Translations under genes and position numbers: made by a program
Notes under the pieces: generated by a model
Database searches by the model: none
What the model was told of the DNA's origin: nothing
Seen by the model: only the letters and a program-made list of their open reading frames with translations
Part shown: positions 30,361-38,167 of the stretch, in pieces
How positions within the stretch are numbered: the stretch's first letter is position 1
How the letters are laid out: each line of letters opens with the position of its first letter
Assembly (NCBI GenBank): GCA_000716465.1
Contig: JNWL01000060.1
Coordinates: 1 to 38,295, forward strand
Source: Streptomyces bikiniensis
Lineage (GTDB): Bacteria; Actinomycetota; Actinomycetes; Streptomycetales; Streptomycetaceae
Reading direction: 5' to 3'
Length of the DNA stretch: 38,295 bases

Positions 30361-32562
30361 ATGATCAACGACTTGGAGAAGACCGACTGGGCGTCCCTGG
30401 GACACGCTTACGGGCCGGCCGACGACGTTCCTGGATGGCTGTGGGGCATGGTGTCGCCGGACGCGGAAGTGCGGGAAGAGGCGTTCAGCCGTTTCTATGG
30501 CGCCGTGCTGCATCAGGGGAGTGTGTATTCGAGCACGGTGGCCAGTGTGCCGTTCCTGTTCGCGATGGCGGATGACCCGGCGACGCCTGACCGGGCGGCG
30601 GTCGTCGCACTGCTGCTCAGCATCGGTCGGGAGGCGGTGGATGCCGAAGAGGTCTACGCCGTTGTCTGCGGCGAGAACGGTGAAGAGTCCACGATCTACC
30701 CCGACACCGCGAACCTGATGCGGGCGCATACCGACGCCTTCATCGCCTACGCCACCGACCCCGACCCCCGGGTGCGCAGGGCTTCGATCGAGGGGCTGGG
30801 GCTCTTCTTGGAGGACGCCGAACGGGCAGTGGAACTCCTGAAAGAACGCCTCGTGCACGAGAGCGGAGTTGCCGAGCGGGTGCTGGTGGTGCAGACGATG
30901 GCGGACCTTGTCCTTCGTCTGCCTGCGGCCGCAGCGCCGGCGAGGGCGTGGTTCGACGCGCTGGCCGACAGCGGCGGCACGGACGCGGACACCCGTCTGG
31001 CGGCGCTCGCCCATCGGGCCCGCTGCGCTCCCGATTCCATCGACGACCGGACAGTGCCGGCCGTGATCGGGCTGCTTAACCAGGTCACCCCTGCGCCCCC
31101 GCCCGAGCAGGACCCGGCGCCAGACGGCCGGGAGCCCTCACGGCTGTGTGCGTGTGAGACCGGGCCGGAGGGCGACCCGGCTGTTCCCGGGTACGTTGCC
31201 GCAGCATTCGACGACCTCGAACGCCACGGCCGGATCCATGCCCCCACCACCCCGCTTCTCAAAGCCCTTCACGAGGCACTGGGCGCACGTTTCGACGACC
31301 GGAAGGCGCTATTGACCGAGCAGCTCCGCAGTGCGGATCGGGCCACGCGATACGACGCCATCGACATGGCCCGTCGTCTGATCACCTCCTGGCGGGGTGA
31401 TCACACCGATCTGGTGCGGCTGATCGGCGACTGCCTGTAGCCGGGCGACTCCTACACCTCCGCGGCAGCGGCCGAAGCCCTCGCAGCCTTGGAGCGCTTG
31501 GCCGAACCTGCCCGCGAAGCCCTCGCCGCCTACGTCACCACCCAGCTCACCGAGCACCGGCCCGATGTATGGGCGAGCCCGCACCGCGGGCTGCGCCGTG
31601 CGCACCAGCAAGCTGTCGTGGCGCTGGCCGGCCTCAGAGACGAACGAGCCCTGCCCAGCCTGCTGGTCGCACTGGACACCGGCACCGACGCCTGGCGCGC
31701 GGTGGCAGTGGCCGGGCGCCTTCCCCAAGCTGCCGCCGAACTCACCCCCAGGCTCATCAGCCGTTTCATCGCCATCGACCCTGACTCCGTCGATTCCTAT
31801 GGTTTCGGGTTCAATTCCTTCACGATCGCCCTCTCCCAGCTCGGTGACCCGACAGCCGTCCCGGCGCTCACCGACGCCCTGCACAACGCGATCCAGCACA
31901 AGCAGTCGCATCTCGCGGAACCCCTCTTGAAGGCGCTCGCCTCGTTCGGTCCCCGTGCCGAAGCCGCTCTGGAACCAGCCCGCCGCCTCAGCGCAGTCGA
32001 CGACCTCTCTCTGAGGACAGCGGCGCTGTGCGCGGTCTGGGAGATCGGGCGCCACCCCGAGGAGGTAGTGCCGCTGTTGGGCGGGATTCTGGAGAAACGC
32101 CGCGCAACGGACGCGATCGACCTCGCCGGCCGGATCGGCCCTGCCGCCATCCCCGTCCTGCCGCGCCTGCGGCAGATCCTCGACGAACAGCTCGCCGAGA
32201 ACGCACGCAACGAACGGAACGGTTCGAGCGTGCTGAACGACTGGTGGACCATCATCCGCGTCGCGTCAGCGCTGTGGGAGATAGGCGGCGCCGCCCAGAC
32301 GGACACCGTGCTGCCGGTGCTGCTGGACGCCTGGAAGAACAACGACGCCAGCGCCCACGCCGTCGTCGTGTGCCTCAACCGCATGGGCCCGGCCGCCCAC
32401 CCCGCCCTGCCCCAAGTCCACGCCGCTCTCGCCCGGCCCCACCGCTACGAGCAGCGGTGGACCGGCTCCGTCGCTCTCGACCTGGAGACCGAGCACACCT
32501 GCCGGACCATCCTGGTGCGCCTGAAGGATCATGCGGAGCCCAACCTCACCGAGCAGGCATAA
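30361..32562 (+). pseudogene. HEAT-repeat protein with an in-frame TAG
   Basis: From ATG 30361 the frame runs 359 codons to TAG at 31438-31440, then 373 more in the same frame to TAA at 32560. The whole is one HEAT-like helical repeat protein of the type starting WASLGHAYGPADDVPGW and SVPFLFAMADD. Repeats include LLKERLVHESGVAERVLVVQ, then after the stop LAGLRDERALPSLLVALDTG, QLGDPTAVPALTDALHN and RIGPAAIPVLPRLRQIL. At the break GDCL-TAG-PGDSYT the sequence is otherwise seamless, so a single base change is enough to explain it. Such proteins are scaffolds for binding partners. No ribosome site is seen; the 5' end starts just after a repeat boundary. Confidence 0.75.
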
Positions 32563-32619
32563 GCACCATCCGGCTGTGTGTGCAGGGCTACGGGGCAGAC
32601 CCTGCACGCAGTCGGACGG

Positions 32620-33152
32620 CTACGGTACGGGGTTGTAGTGGACGACGGTGGTTTCGCAGGCCTCGGCGTACACCTTCAGCGCCTCGGCCTCGGTCTGGTC
32701 GGCTGTGAGTCCCCAGCGGAGCTTGGTGGTGGTCCATTCGCCGATGTAGCGGCAGTGTGCGTCGGGCAGGGGCGGCATCCAGGTGGCGGGGTCCTGGTCG
32801 GCCTTGGAGCGGTTGGTGCGTGCGGTGACCCGGTCAGCTTGCAGCCGGCCGCGACGGCCGGTTCCTGGACGGCTTCGGCGAGGAGGACCTCGTTGCGGGT
32901 GTTGCAGCCGTCGCCCGCGTCTAGGCCGGTGTTCCAGTGCCGGAAGGAGTCGCGGGTGTAGCCGGTGCGGTCCTCCTCGGCGACGGGGAGCTTGCCGACG
33001 GCGTCCTCCAGCGGCAGCACCTCCGGAACAGGCACCCCCACTGCGGTCGCGGCCGCGGCCATGGAGGTGGGGGAGGGGAGGGCGAGCGGGGTCAGGGCGA
33101 GGCAGAACGCGGCAGCGCCGCGCAGCAGGTTGGTGATCACGCCCGTAGGCAT
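32620..33152 (-). pseudogene. Secreted HNH nuclease gene with catalytic core deleted
   Basis: From ATG at 33150-33152 the frame encodes a signal peptide (LLRGAAAFCLALTPLALPS), then the N-terminal part of a DUF1524/HNH-type exported nuclease: LPLEDAVGKLPVAEEDRTGY, RDSFRHWNTGLDAGDGCNTR, NEVLLAEAV and AAGCKL. At 32829 it jumps, with a frame change, to the NRSKADQDPATW tail. About 60-70 residues that should hold the DHVVPL-type catalytic His are missing. The breakpoint is the same base at which the copy at 30118-30327 ends. Confidence 0.8.
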
Positions 33153-33366
33153 AGCGGATCCAAGCCCGTAGACACGTCGGACTCGGGCTGCTCATCAACC
33201 GCGCGAGGCGCTGGGATTCGCCGGAGAAACGCTCCAGCTCGGCGCGTGCGGGTTCACCCGTGAGGACGAGACCGTACGAGGCCACCTATCACCGGCAGGA
33301 CTCAGCGCCAGGTGAGGTGATCATAGTTAAGGAGGCGGGTACAGGCTGCCTTCTTGGCCTTGCCTA

Positions 33367-33520
33367 AGGGCTGTCCTGTAACTCCAGATGCCGCCTGCCA
33401 GCGCCCGGTTCGGTCCGTTTAGCCCGGCTCCAGTTGAGGCCACGAGTCGGGGCGCAACTGGACAAGTCGATCTTCCTGTGATGGCTGACCGGCCTTCGCC
33501 CTGAGCTACGGGACAGCCCA
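33367..33520 (+). mobile_element. 154-bp MITE, copy 2
   Basis: Terminal repeats begin AGGGCTGTCCTGTAACTC, with TA duplication at 33365-33366 and 33521-33522. The length equals copy 1. Its interior is the reverse complement of copy 3 at 34618 and runs in the same direction as copy 1. No coding capacity. Confidence 0.85.
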
Positions 33521-33679
33521 TAGGGGGCGTATTCGGTTGTGATCAGCAGATGGCCCGGGCGAGGTCCTTGAGCCAGATCATCGAAGCACGAAGGTAGAGG
33601 CCGGCATCGGCGGCATCCCCTCCAGGGCCGTTTTCTCCCCGGGCGGGCCGGGCATCGACCGGGGGACGCGAAGGGGGAC

Positions 33680-34618
33680 GTGGTGTGGTACGCCGTGTGG
33701 GGAGTCGTGGTCGCCGGGTCGGCGGCGGTGTTCGGGTGGCGGTTACGGACGTATCTGCGCAGCCGGCGCCGCTGGCCGCTGATGCCGGTGCGGGAACCCG
33801 AGGAGCCGACGCTGTACACCCTCGCCGCGCTCAGCGGTGGTCGGCGGCGGGTAGCCGAGACGGCGCTCGCCGCGTTGTACCTGGCCGGGAGGCTCAAGGT
33901 GCCGGTACGCCCGTGCCGGGTGGAGCTGTCGGCGATGCGGCGCCCTCCCGCGGACCCGGTCCAGGCTGCCGCCGTCGCGCTCAAGGAGCGCGGCAGCCGG
34001 TACCAGAACGGCAGGGTGCTGCTGGAGCGGGTCACTGGCGTGCCCGACGCGATCCGCGTCGAGGCGGACCTGATCGAGCGCGGCCTGATCGTCGATCAGG
34101 AGGCGCGGGCGCGGACCCGGTCAGACCGCTCGGAAGTCGTCATCGTGTCGGTACTGCTCTTCCTCGCCGGCCTGGTGGTGTGCGGCGCGCAGTGGTTGGT
34201 TCAGGACCGTTTCCCGCTCCGGTGGGCCGTGGTACACGTCCTGCTGTGGACGGGGGTGTGGCTCGGCCTGTCACGGCTGCCGCTGCCGCGACCAGGTAGT
34301 GACGCCTTCCTGACCGGCGCGGGGGAGGCCTTGCGCGCCCGGCTCGCCGCCGACCGGGAGTGGGTGGGCCGGCGGCTGCTGGGGTCGGCCGCCGTCACCG
34401 CCACGGCGGCTCCCGTGCTTGCCGATGTGGCACGCACCGGCTCTCATGTCCTGGCCGACCTTCGTCGGGGGCTCGTGGAGCCCGTCTCCTCGGGGTTCTC
34501 CCACCCGGAGCCGCGGCAGGCGGCGTCCGGGTCCGGGACGCACATCGGCGACGGCGGGGTCGGCGGTCCTTTGGGCGGCGGGTGCGGGGGATGCGGTGGG
34601 TGCGGGGGCGGTTTCTAA
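33680..34618 (+). CDS. TIGR04222-type membrane protein
   Basis: A 312-residue protein from GTG 33680, AAGGGGGA just upstream. A first membrane helix is at residues 3-20; a long cytoplasmic domain (EEPTLYTLAALSGGRRRVAE, TALAALYLAGRLKV, AIRVEADLIERGLIV) follows; then two helices at ~152-174 and ~179-199. The C-terminus is Gly/Cys-rich (GGCGGCGGCGGGF), as in TIGR04222 membrane proteins of actinobacteria, whose function is unknown. The stop TAA is formed partly by the MITE that begins at 34618. The gene is enclosed between two inverted MITEs (33367 and 34618). Confidence 0.82.
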   Translation: MVWYAVWGVVVAGSAAVFGWRLRTYLRSRRRWPLMPVREPEEPTLYTLAALSGGRRRVAETALAALYLAGRLKVPVRPCRVELSAMRRPPADPVQAAAVALKERGSRYQNGRVLLERVTGVPDAIRVEADLIERGLIVDQEARARTRSDRSEVVIVSVLLFLAGLVVCGAQWLVQDRFPLRWAVVHVLLWTGVWLGLSRLPLPRPGSDAFLTGAGEALRARLAADREWVGRRLLGSAAVTATAAPVLADVARTGSHVLADLRRGLVEPVSSGFSHPEPRQAASGSGTHIGDGGVGGPLGGGCGGCGGCGGGF

Positions 34619-34771
34619 GGGCTGTCCCGTAGCTCAGGGCGAGGGCCGGTCGGCCATCACAGGTAGATCGACTTGTCCGGTTGCGCCCCGACTCGTGGCC
34701 TCAACTGGAGCCGGGCTAAACGGGCCGAACCGGGCGCTGGCAGGCGGCATCTGGAGTTATGGGGCAGCGCT
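34618..34771 (-). mobile_element. 154-bp MITE, copy 3, opposite orientation
   Basis: Ends AGGGCTGTCCCGTAGCTC and the complementary right end (two mismatches), TA at 34616-34617 and 34772-34773. The interior (TAGATCGACTTGTCC, GCCCCGACTCGTGG) is the reverse complement of copy 2. It inserted exactly at the stop codon of the TIGR04222 gene. Confidence 0.85.
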
Positions 34772-34773
34772 TA

Positions 34774-34990
34774 GCGTCTCGGCGATCGCAGGCATTGGCT
34801 TGTCCTGCTTGTGGGCCAAGGTCCGCGCGGCCACGGGGTCGGTCTCGGCGACGATCGCCTCCAGTCCGTCGCAGGCCTTCAGCATTGCCGCGTACCCGCG
34901 CGTCGTGTCGTTCTGCAGCCATAGCCGACCCAGGCGCTCGCGCACCTGCCCCGGCAGCGTCATCAGGTCCTTGGACAGAGCGAGCACGTA
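34774..34990 (-). pseudogene. C-terminal fragment related to the gene at 37547-38167
   Basis: On the minus strand: PGQVRERLGRLWLQNDTTRG, YAAMLKACDGLEAIVAETDP and AARTLAHKQDKPMPAIAETL. These match LGQVRERLDRLWLEEDPARG, YAAMLRACGELEAIVAETGP and AARALAREHDEAMSALAEAL of the intact gene. The last ~20 residues are cut off at the MITE and the N-terminal half is missing. It is the third copy of this family in the window. Confidence 0.8.
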
Positions 34991-35139
34991 CTCGGCCCTC
35001 GGGTATGCGGGCTGTGGGGACTGGTTCGAGTCGACGCGGGAGAGCAAGTGGGGGGTCTCGACGAGGAGTGGTCGTCCCGGGCGGACACGTAGGTGTTGTC
35101 GGTGCCCTGCGCTACGGTCGTCTTCCCCGTGAGGGGTGC

Positions 35140-35182
35140 CCCGTTCTCGCCCGGCCTCTATCTCAGGCCGGGCGAGAACGGG
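35140..35182. terminator. Perfect 18-bp hairpin
   Basis: CCCGTTCTCGCCCGGCCT (35140-35157) pairs fully with 35165-35182, loop CTATCTC. No intact gene ends here on either strand, so it may be the surviving terminator of a lost gene, and it insulates the sigma operon B promoter. Confidence 0.7.
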
Positions 35183-35538
35183 CTGGCACGCCCCCCTTGC
35201 GTCGGCACGCGGGGACGCGCCTCTTCCGGATGGAAGGGCGACACCAAGGTGTGCTGCCTCCATATGAGGGGGTCCCCAGCGCGAATGCAAGGAAAACCGG
35301 GAACTTCGCCCCCACGGCTTACCCGATGTGCTTTACGTGCACAGGAACGGTCATCTCCGGCTCGCCGGCTGACCGTCCGTGTCTTCTAATGTTCCGCGAT
35401 TCCTTGATCACGTCGCGTGATGCACCCGTCACGGTCCATGCTGATCCTCCCTCAACAGCGGTTCGGCACCCGCCTGTTGAAGGGGTCTCTTCGGCGTGGC
35501 CTTCCGGATGGCTGCGACACGACACCAAGGAAGAAGTG
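35183..35538 (+). promoter_or_regulatory. Leader and promoter region of sigma operon B
   Basis: No gene is seen here. The region holds a perfect palindrome ATCACG-TCG-CGTGAT at 35407-35421 and a facing pair ACGGTCA/TGACCGT near 35347-35377. Both lie 120-190 bases upstream of the first start codon and could be operator sites. The ribosome site AAGGAAGAAG is at 35527-35536. Confidence 0.45.
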
Positions 35539-35760
35539 ATGAGCACGAAACAGATGGCGGCAGCAACGGCGCTGACGCTGATGGTGTTCGGCTGGAGCGT
35601 GGTGATGGCGGCGATGGGCCACGCGGCCCTGATCGCCGCCGCGGCTCCGATCCTGGGCCTGACCGTGACCCAGGTCCTGCGCAGCGTCCGCTCGCGGGCC
35701 GTCCCGGCCACCGGACACCGTGTGGAGGCGGTGCCCGACAAGGACGGTGGCGCCCCGTGA
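35539..35760 (+). CDS. Small membrane protein, first gene of sigma operon B
   Basis: A 73-residue protein from ATG 35539 with AAGGAAG upstream. Two hydrophobic segments, residues 6-25 (MAAATALTLMVFGWSVVMAA) and 28-44 (HAALIAAAAPILGLTVT), form a membrane hairpin; the basic tail (LRSVRSRAVPATGHR) is cytoplasmic. The stop overlaps the next GTG (35757). It occupies the same place as the 77-residue membrane peptide in operon A, though the sequences differ. Confidence 0.7.
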   Translation: MSTKQMAAATALTLMVFGWSVVMAAMGHAALIAAAAPILGLTVTQVLRSVRSRAVPATGHRVEAVPDKDGGAP

Positions 35761-36659
35761 CGACCCTGTTCAGCGCACCGGGCCCGGACCCCGATCCAGT
35801 CCCGGTGCGCCCGGGACGCAAGCTGGGGCCCATCGCGGCCACGGTCGGCAGCTCCCACCGAGCCTGGCTGGAACCGATCCGCGAGTACTACCTGTCCAGC
35901 GGACGAACCCTCAGCGACCTCAGCTTCCGCATCCTGCTGGCCAAGTCCAAGCTCTCCGAGCTGCTGCGCGGCGTGGGCCACTACCCGCGCTGGGAGGTCA
36001 TCCACCGCCTGGCCGAGGAGCTGGGCATCCCCGGCTGGCCGCTGCACCGGCTGTGGAAGCAGGCGGCCCTGGACGCCGGCAAGAGCAAGGACTGGGTCGA
36101 GCGGTCCACCGACAACACCGTCACCATCGCCCCCATCGGGCCGCCCCTGGAGCACGGCGCGCTGCGCTCGATAGTCGCGGAAGGCTACCTGCGCTACGCC
36201 GGGGCCTTCCTGCCCGACCAGGCCCGCGACGCCGCGGTCGAGGACACCTTCGCCATCCTCTGGCTGTCCTTCGGAGACGCTCTCGCCAGCCCCGACACCC
36301 GCCGCTTCGCCTGGGAGATCCTGCGCGCCACGGTCAAGGCCAAGGCCGACCACCGTGACCGCCGGCCCCTGCTCGGCGAGGCCGCCTTCGACACCGTCGC
36401 ACTGCGCGCGCAGACCTCCCTCGAGGGAGAGATGGCGCAGCTGGCCGAGAGCATGGAGCTGTTCGCGGCCATCAGCCGGCTGCCCGAGACCCAGCTCGAC
36501 GTCATGGTGCTGCGCCGCCTGTGCGGGTTCAGCGCCCAGAAGGTCTCCGACCTCCTCGGCATCCCGCTGGCCTCCGTACGGTCCAACGAACGCCACGCCG
36601 AACGATTCCTGGAAGACACCATCGAGCTCCCGCCCCCGACCGGAGGAACCACCCCATGA
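35757..36659 (+). CDS. XRE-type HTH fused to a sigma-70-like factor
   Basis: A 300-residue protein from GTG 35757. Residues ~35-105 form a helix-turn-helix domain of XRE type: WLEPIREYYLSSGRTLSDLS, then RILLAKSKLSELLRGVGHYP and WEVIHRLAEELGI. Residues 133-197 resemble sigma region 2 (LRYAGAFLPDQARDAAVEDT, FAILWLSF, FAWEILRATVKAKADHRDR). Residues 228-286 resemble region 4 (AISRLPETQLDVMVLRRLCG, FSAQKVSDLLGIPLASVRSN, ERHAERFL). Thus it carries two DNA-reading modules, one operator-like and one promoter -35-like. It overlaps both neighbours (GTGA, ATGA). The sigma half corresponds to the 189-residue factor of operon A. Confidence 0.8.
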   Translation: MTTLFSAPGPDPDPVPVRPGRKLGPIAATVGSSHRAWLEPIREYYLSSGRTLSDLSFRILLAKSKLSELLRGVGHYPRWEVIHRLAEELGIPGWPLHRLWKQAALDAGKSKDWVERSTDNTVTIAPIGPPLEHGALRSIVAEGYLRYAGAFLPDQARDAAVEDTFAILWLSFGDALASPDTRRFAWEILRATVKAKADHRDRRPLLGEAAFDTVALRAQTSLEGEMAQLAESMELFAAISRLPETQLDVMVLRRLCGFSAQKVSDLLGIPLASVRSNERHAERFLEDTIELPPPTGGTTP

Positions 36660-37453
36660 CCATGCTCGACGACATCCTCTCCAGGGCGCTGCTCGTCCAC
36701 GACCGCGCCGTGCCCCGTGACGCCTTCCCACCCCACAACCCTGAACCGCCCACCCAGCCCCCCGTCACCCCCAGCCGGCCCACGGCCTCCTCGGCGGACG
36801 CAGCCGAAGACCTGCGCGCCCTGTGTGAAACCCTGGTGCGCCACACCCCCGCCACCGCGGTCTCCGCCTTCGTCACCGACCAGGTCCCCGAACCCAGCAG
36901 CGCCCTGGTCCTGGCCTGCGTCCTGCAGCTGACCGACACCGACGACGGAGCGAGGTTCTGGTGGCAGTACGCCGCCGGCGCCGGCCAGCCGGGCGCCGCC
37001 TACTGCCTCTACCTGCACCACCTCGCCCTCGGCGAGACACACACCGCCCGCTGGTGGCACACCCAGACCGACGAGGACAAGCCCTCAACCCGCCAGGTGA
37101 ACACCACCGTCCGCTGGAACGACGTTCCCGTCGTCCTGCGCCACGAGGACAAGGCCTCCACCGGCACGATCGTCCGCGTCCTGCGCACCCTGGCCCAGCA
37201 CATCACGCGACCGCGCTCCGCAGTGGTCACCGAACTGATGAACTACATGCCCACCGCCGTCGCCGTCGGCTATCTCCGCGAACCGGACAGCGAACTCCCT
37301 CTGCCCGGACCCGCCTTCGCACACAAGATCCAAACCCTGCTCGACGCAGCCGCCGGCCAGCCCGACAGCCCCGGCAAGCAGCCGCCCCCGCGACGGCACA
37401 CCAACCGGCCCGCACTGACCGCCCAGGAAAGCAACGAGGCCGCAACCCGCTGA
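36656..37453 (+). CDS. Proline-rich protein with Sel1-like segment, partner of the HTH-sigma factor
   Basis: A 265-residue protein from ATG 36656, overlapping the sigma-factor stop (ATGA). The N-terminal MTMLDDILSRALLVHDR is similar to MLEDLLSKQVHYLREQ of the operon A partner. A Pro/Thr-rich linker (residues 25-45) is followed by helices and the shared signature ARFWWQYAAGAGQPGAAYCL, then LHHLALGE and ARWWHTQ (residues 99-136). The C-terminal half differs from operon A (TVRWNDVPVVLRHEDKAST, then VVTELMNYMPTAVAVGYL). It is cytoplasmic. It probably contacts the sigma factor; direct evidence is lacking. Confidence 0.72.
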   Translation: MTMLDDILSRALLVHDRAVPRDAFPPHNPEPPTQPPVTPSRPTASSADAAEDLRALCETLVRHTPATAVSAFVTDQVPEPSSALVLACVLQLTDTDDGARFWWQYAAGAGQPGAAYCLYLHHLALGETHTARWWHTQTDEDKPSTRQVNTTVRWNDVPVVLRHEDKASTGTIVRVLRTLAQHITRPRSAVVTELMNYMPTAVAVGYLREPDSELPLPGPAFAHKIQTLLDAAAGQPDSPGKQPPPRRHTNRPALTAQESNEAATR

Positions 37454-37454
37454 A

Positions 37455-37506
37455 CCAGACATATGGACGGCCCGCACCATCTGGTGCGGGCCGTCCATAT
37501 GTCTGG
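37455..37506 (+). terminator. Perfect 24-bp hairpin ending sigma operon B
   Basis: The arm at 37455-37478 (begins CCAGACATATGGACGG) is fully complementary to 37483-37506 with a 4-base loop ATCT. It is the strongest hairpin in the window and starts 2 bases after the TGA. Confidence 0.8.
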
Positions 37507-37546
37507 GCCCACCCACCAGGACTACGACAGGTCAGACGGACAGGGA

Positions 37547-38167
37547 TCAGCTCCAAACAAGGTGTTCGTAGTGCAGGAGGCGGGTGCGGGCGGCCGGTTC
37601 GGTCATGCCTAGGGCCTCGGCGAGCGCGGACATCGCCTCGTCGTGCTCGCGGGCCAGGGCCCGGGCGGCCTCGGGACCGGTCTCGGCGACGATCGCCTCC
37701 AGCTCCCCGCAGGCCCTGAGCATCGCCGCGTACCCGCGCGCCGGATCCTCCTCCAGCCACAACCGATCCAGCCGCTCACGCACCTGCCCCAGCAGCGCCA
37801 CCAAGTCCCCGGGCAGCGCCACCGCGCGCCCGGCGACCTCGTCGAGGTGCGCCTTCCAGTCCGCGTACGGGCCCGAGGTGTCGTAGGCGTCAGGGTCGTC
37901 GTCCTCGCGGACTGTCTCCCAGTCGATCGGGTACGTCTTCGCCCCGCGCCAGCCGCACGCGCACCGGCCCCGCATCGACACCGCGGTGGGCCGGCGGAAG
38001 GTGCCGTCGTAGTGCCACCAGTCGCTCGACTCGTGGAAGGTGGCGCCGCTGCCCAGGTCGAAGAGGACCGGCTTCGGCTCGCTGCCGTCGGCCAGCAGCA
38101 CCCCGACCATGCCCTCGTGCGACTCGAACCCCGCTCGCTGCCACCCGCTGCGCTCCCCGTACATCAC
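37547..38167 (-). CDS. Conserved hypothetical protein, intact member of a three-copy family
   Basis: About 206 residues from GTG at 38165-38167 (ATG next codon), with GGAGGA upstream; further upstream sequence is not protein-like. The N-terminal domain has HEGMVGVLLADGSEPKPVLF, ATFHESSDWWHYDGTFRRP and MRGRCACGWRGAKTYPIDW, with a short CxC that might bind metal. The C-terminal half is helical: LVALLGQVRERLDRLWLEED, ARGYAAMLRACGELEAIVAE and EPAARTRLLHYEHLVW. No signal peptide. Fragments of relatives lie at 34774-34990 and 23378-23665. Function unknown. Confidence 0.75.
   Translation of the reverse strand: MMYGERSGWQRAGFESHEGMVGVLLADGSEPKPVLFDLGSGATFHESSDWWHYDGTFRRPTAVSMRGRCACGWRGAKTYPIDWETVREDDDPDAYDTSGPYADWKAHLDEVAGRAVALPGDLVALLGQVRERLDRLWLEEDPARGYAAMLRACGELEAIVAETGPEAARALAREHDEAMSALAEALGMTEPAARTRLLHYEHLVWS

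Noticed and set aside
33153..33364. Minus-strand frame before the HNH pseudogene
   Set aside because: Some residues look coding, but there is no motif and no start signal, and it runs in a different frame into the HNH remnant; probably leader DNA.
33535..33610. Possible transposase tail (GLYLRASMIWLKDLARAI) on the minus strand
   Set aside because: About 25 codons only, without a supporting frame or terminal repeats; cannot be assigned.
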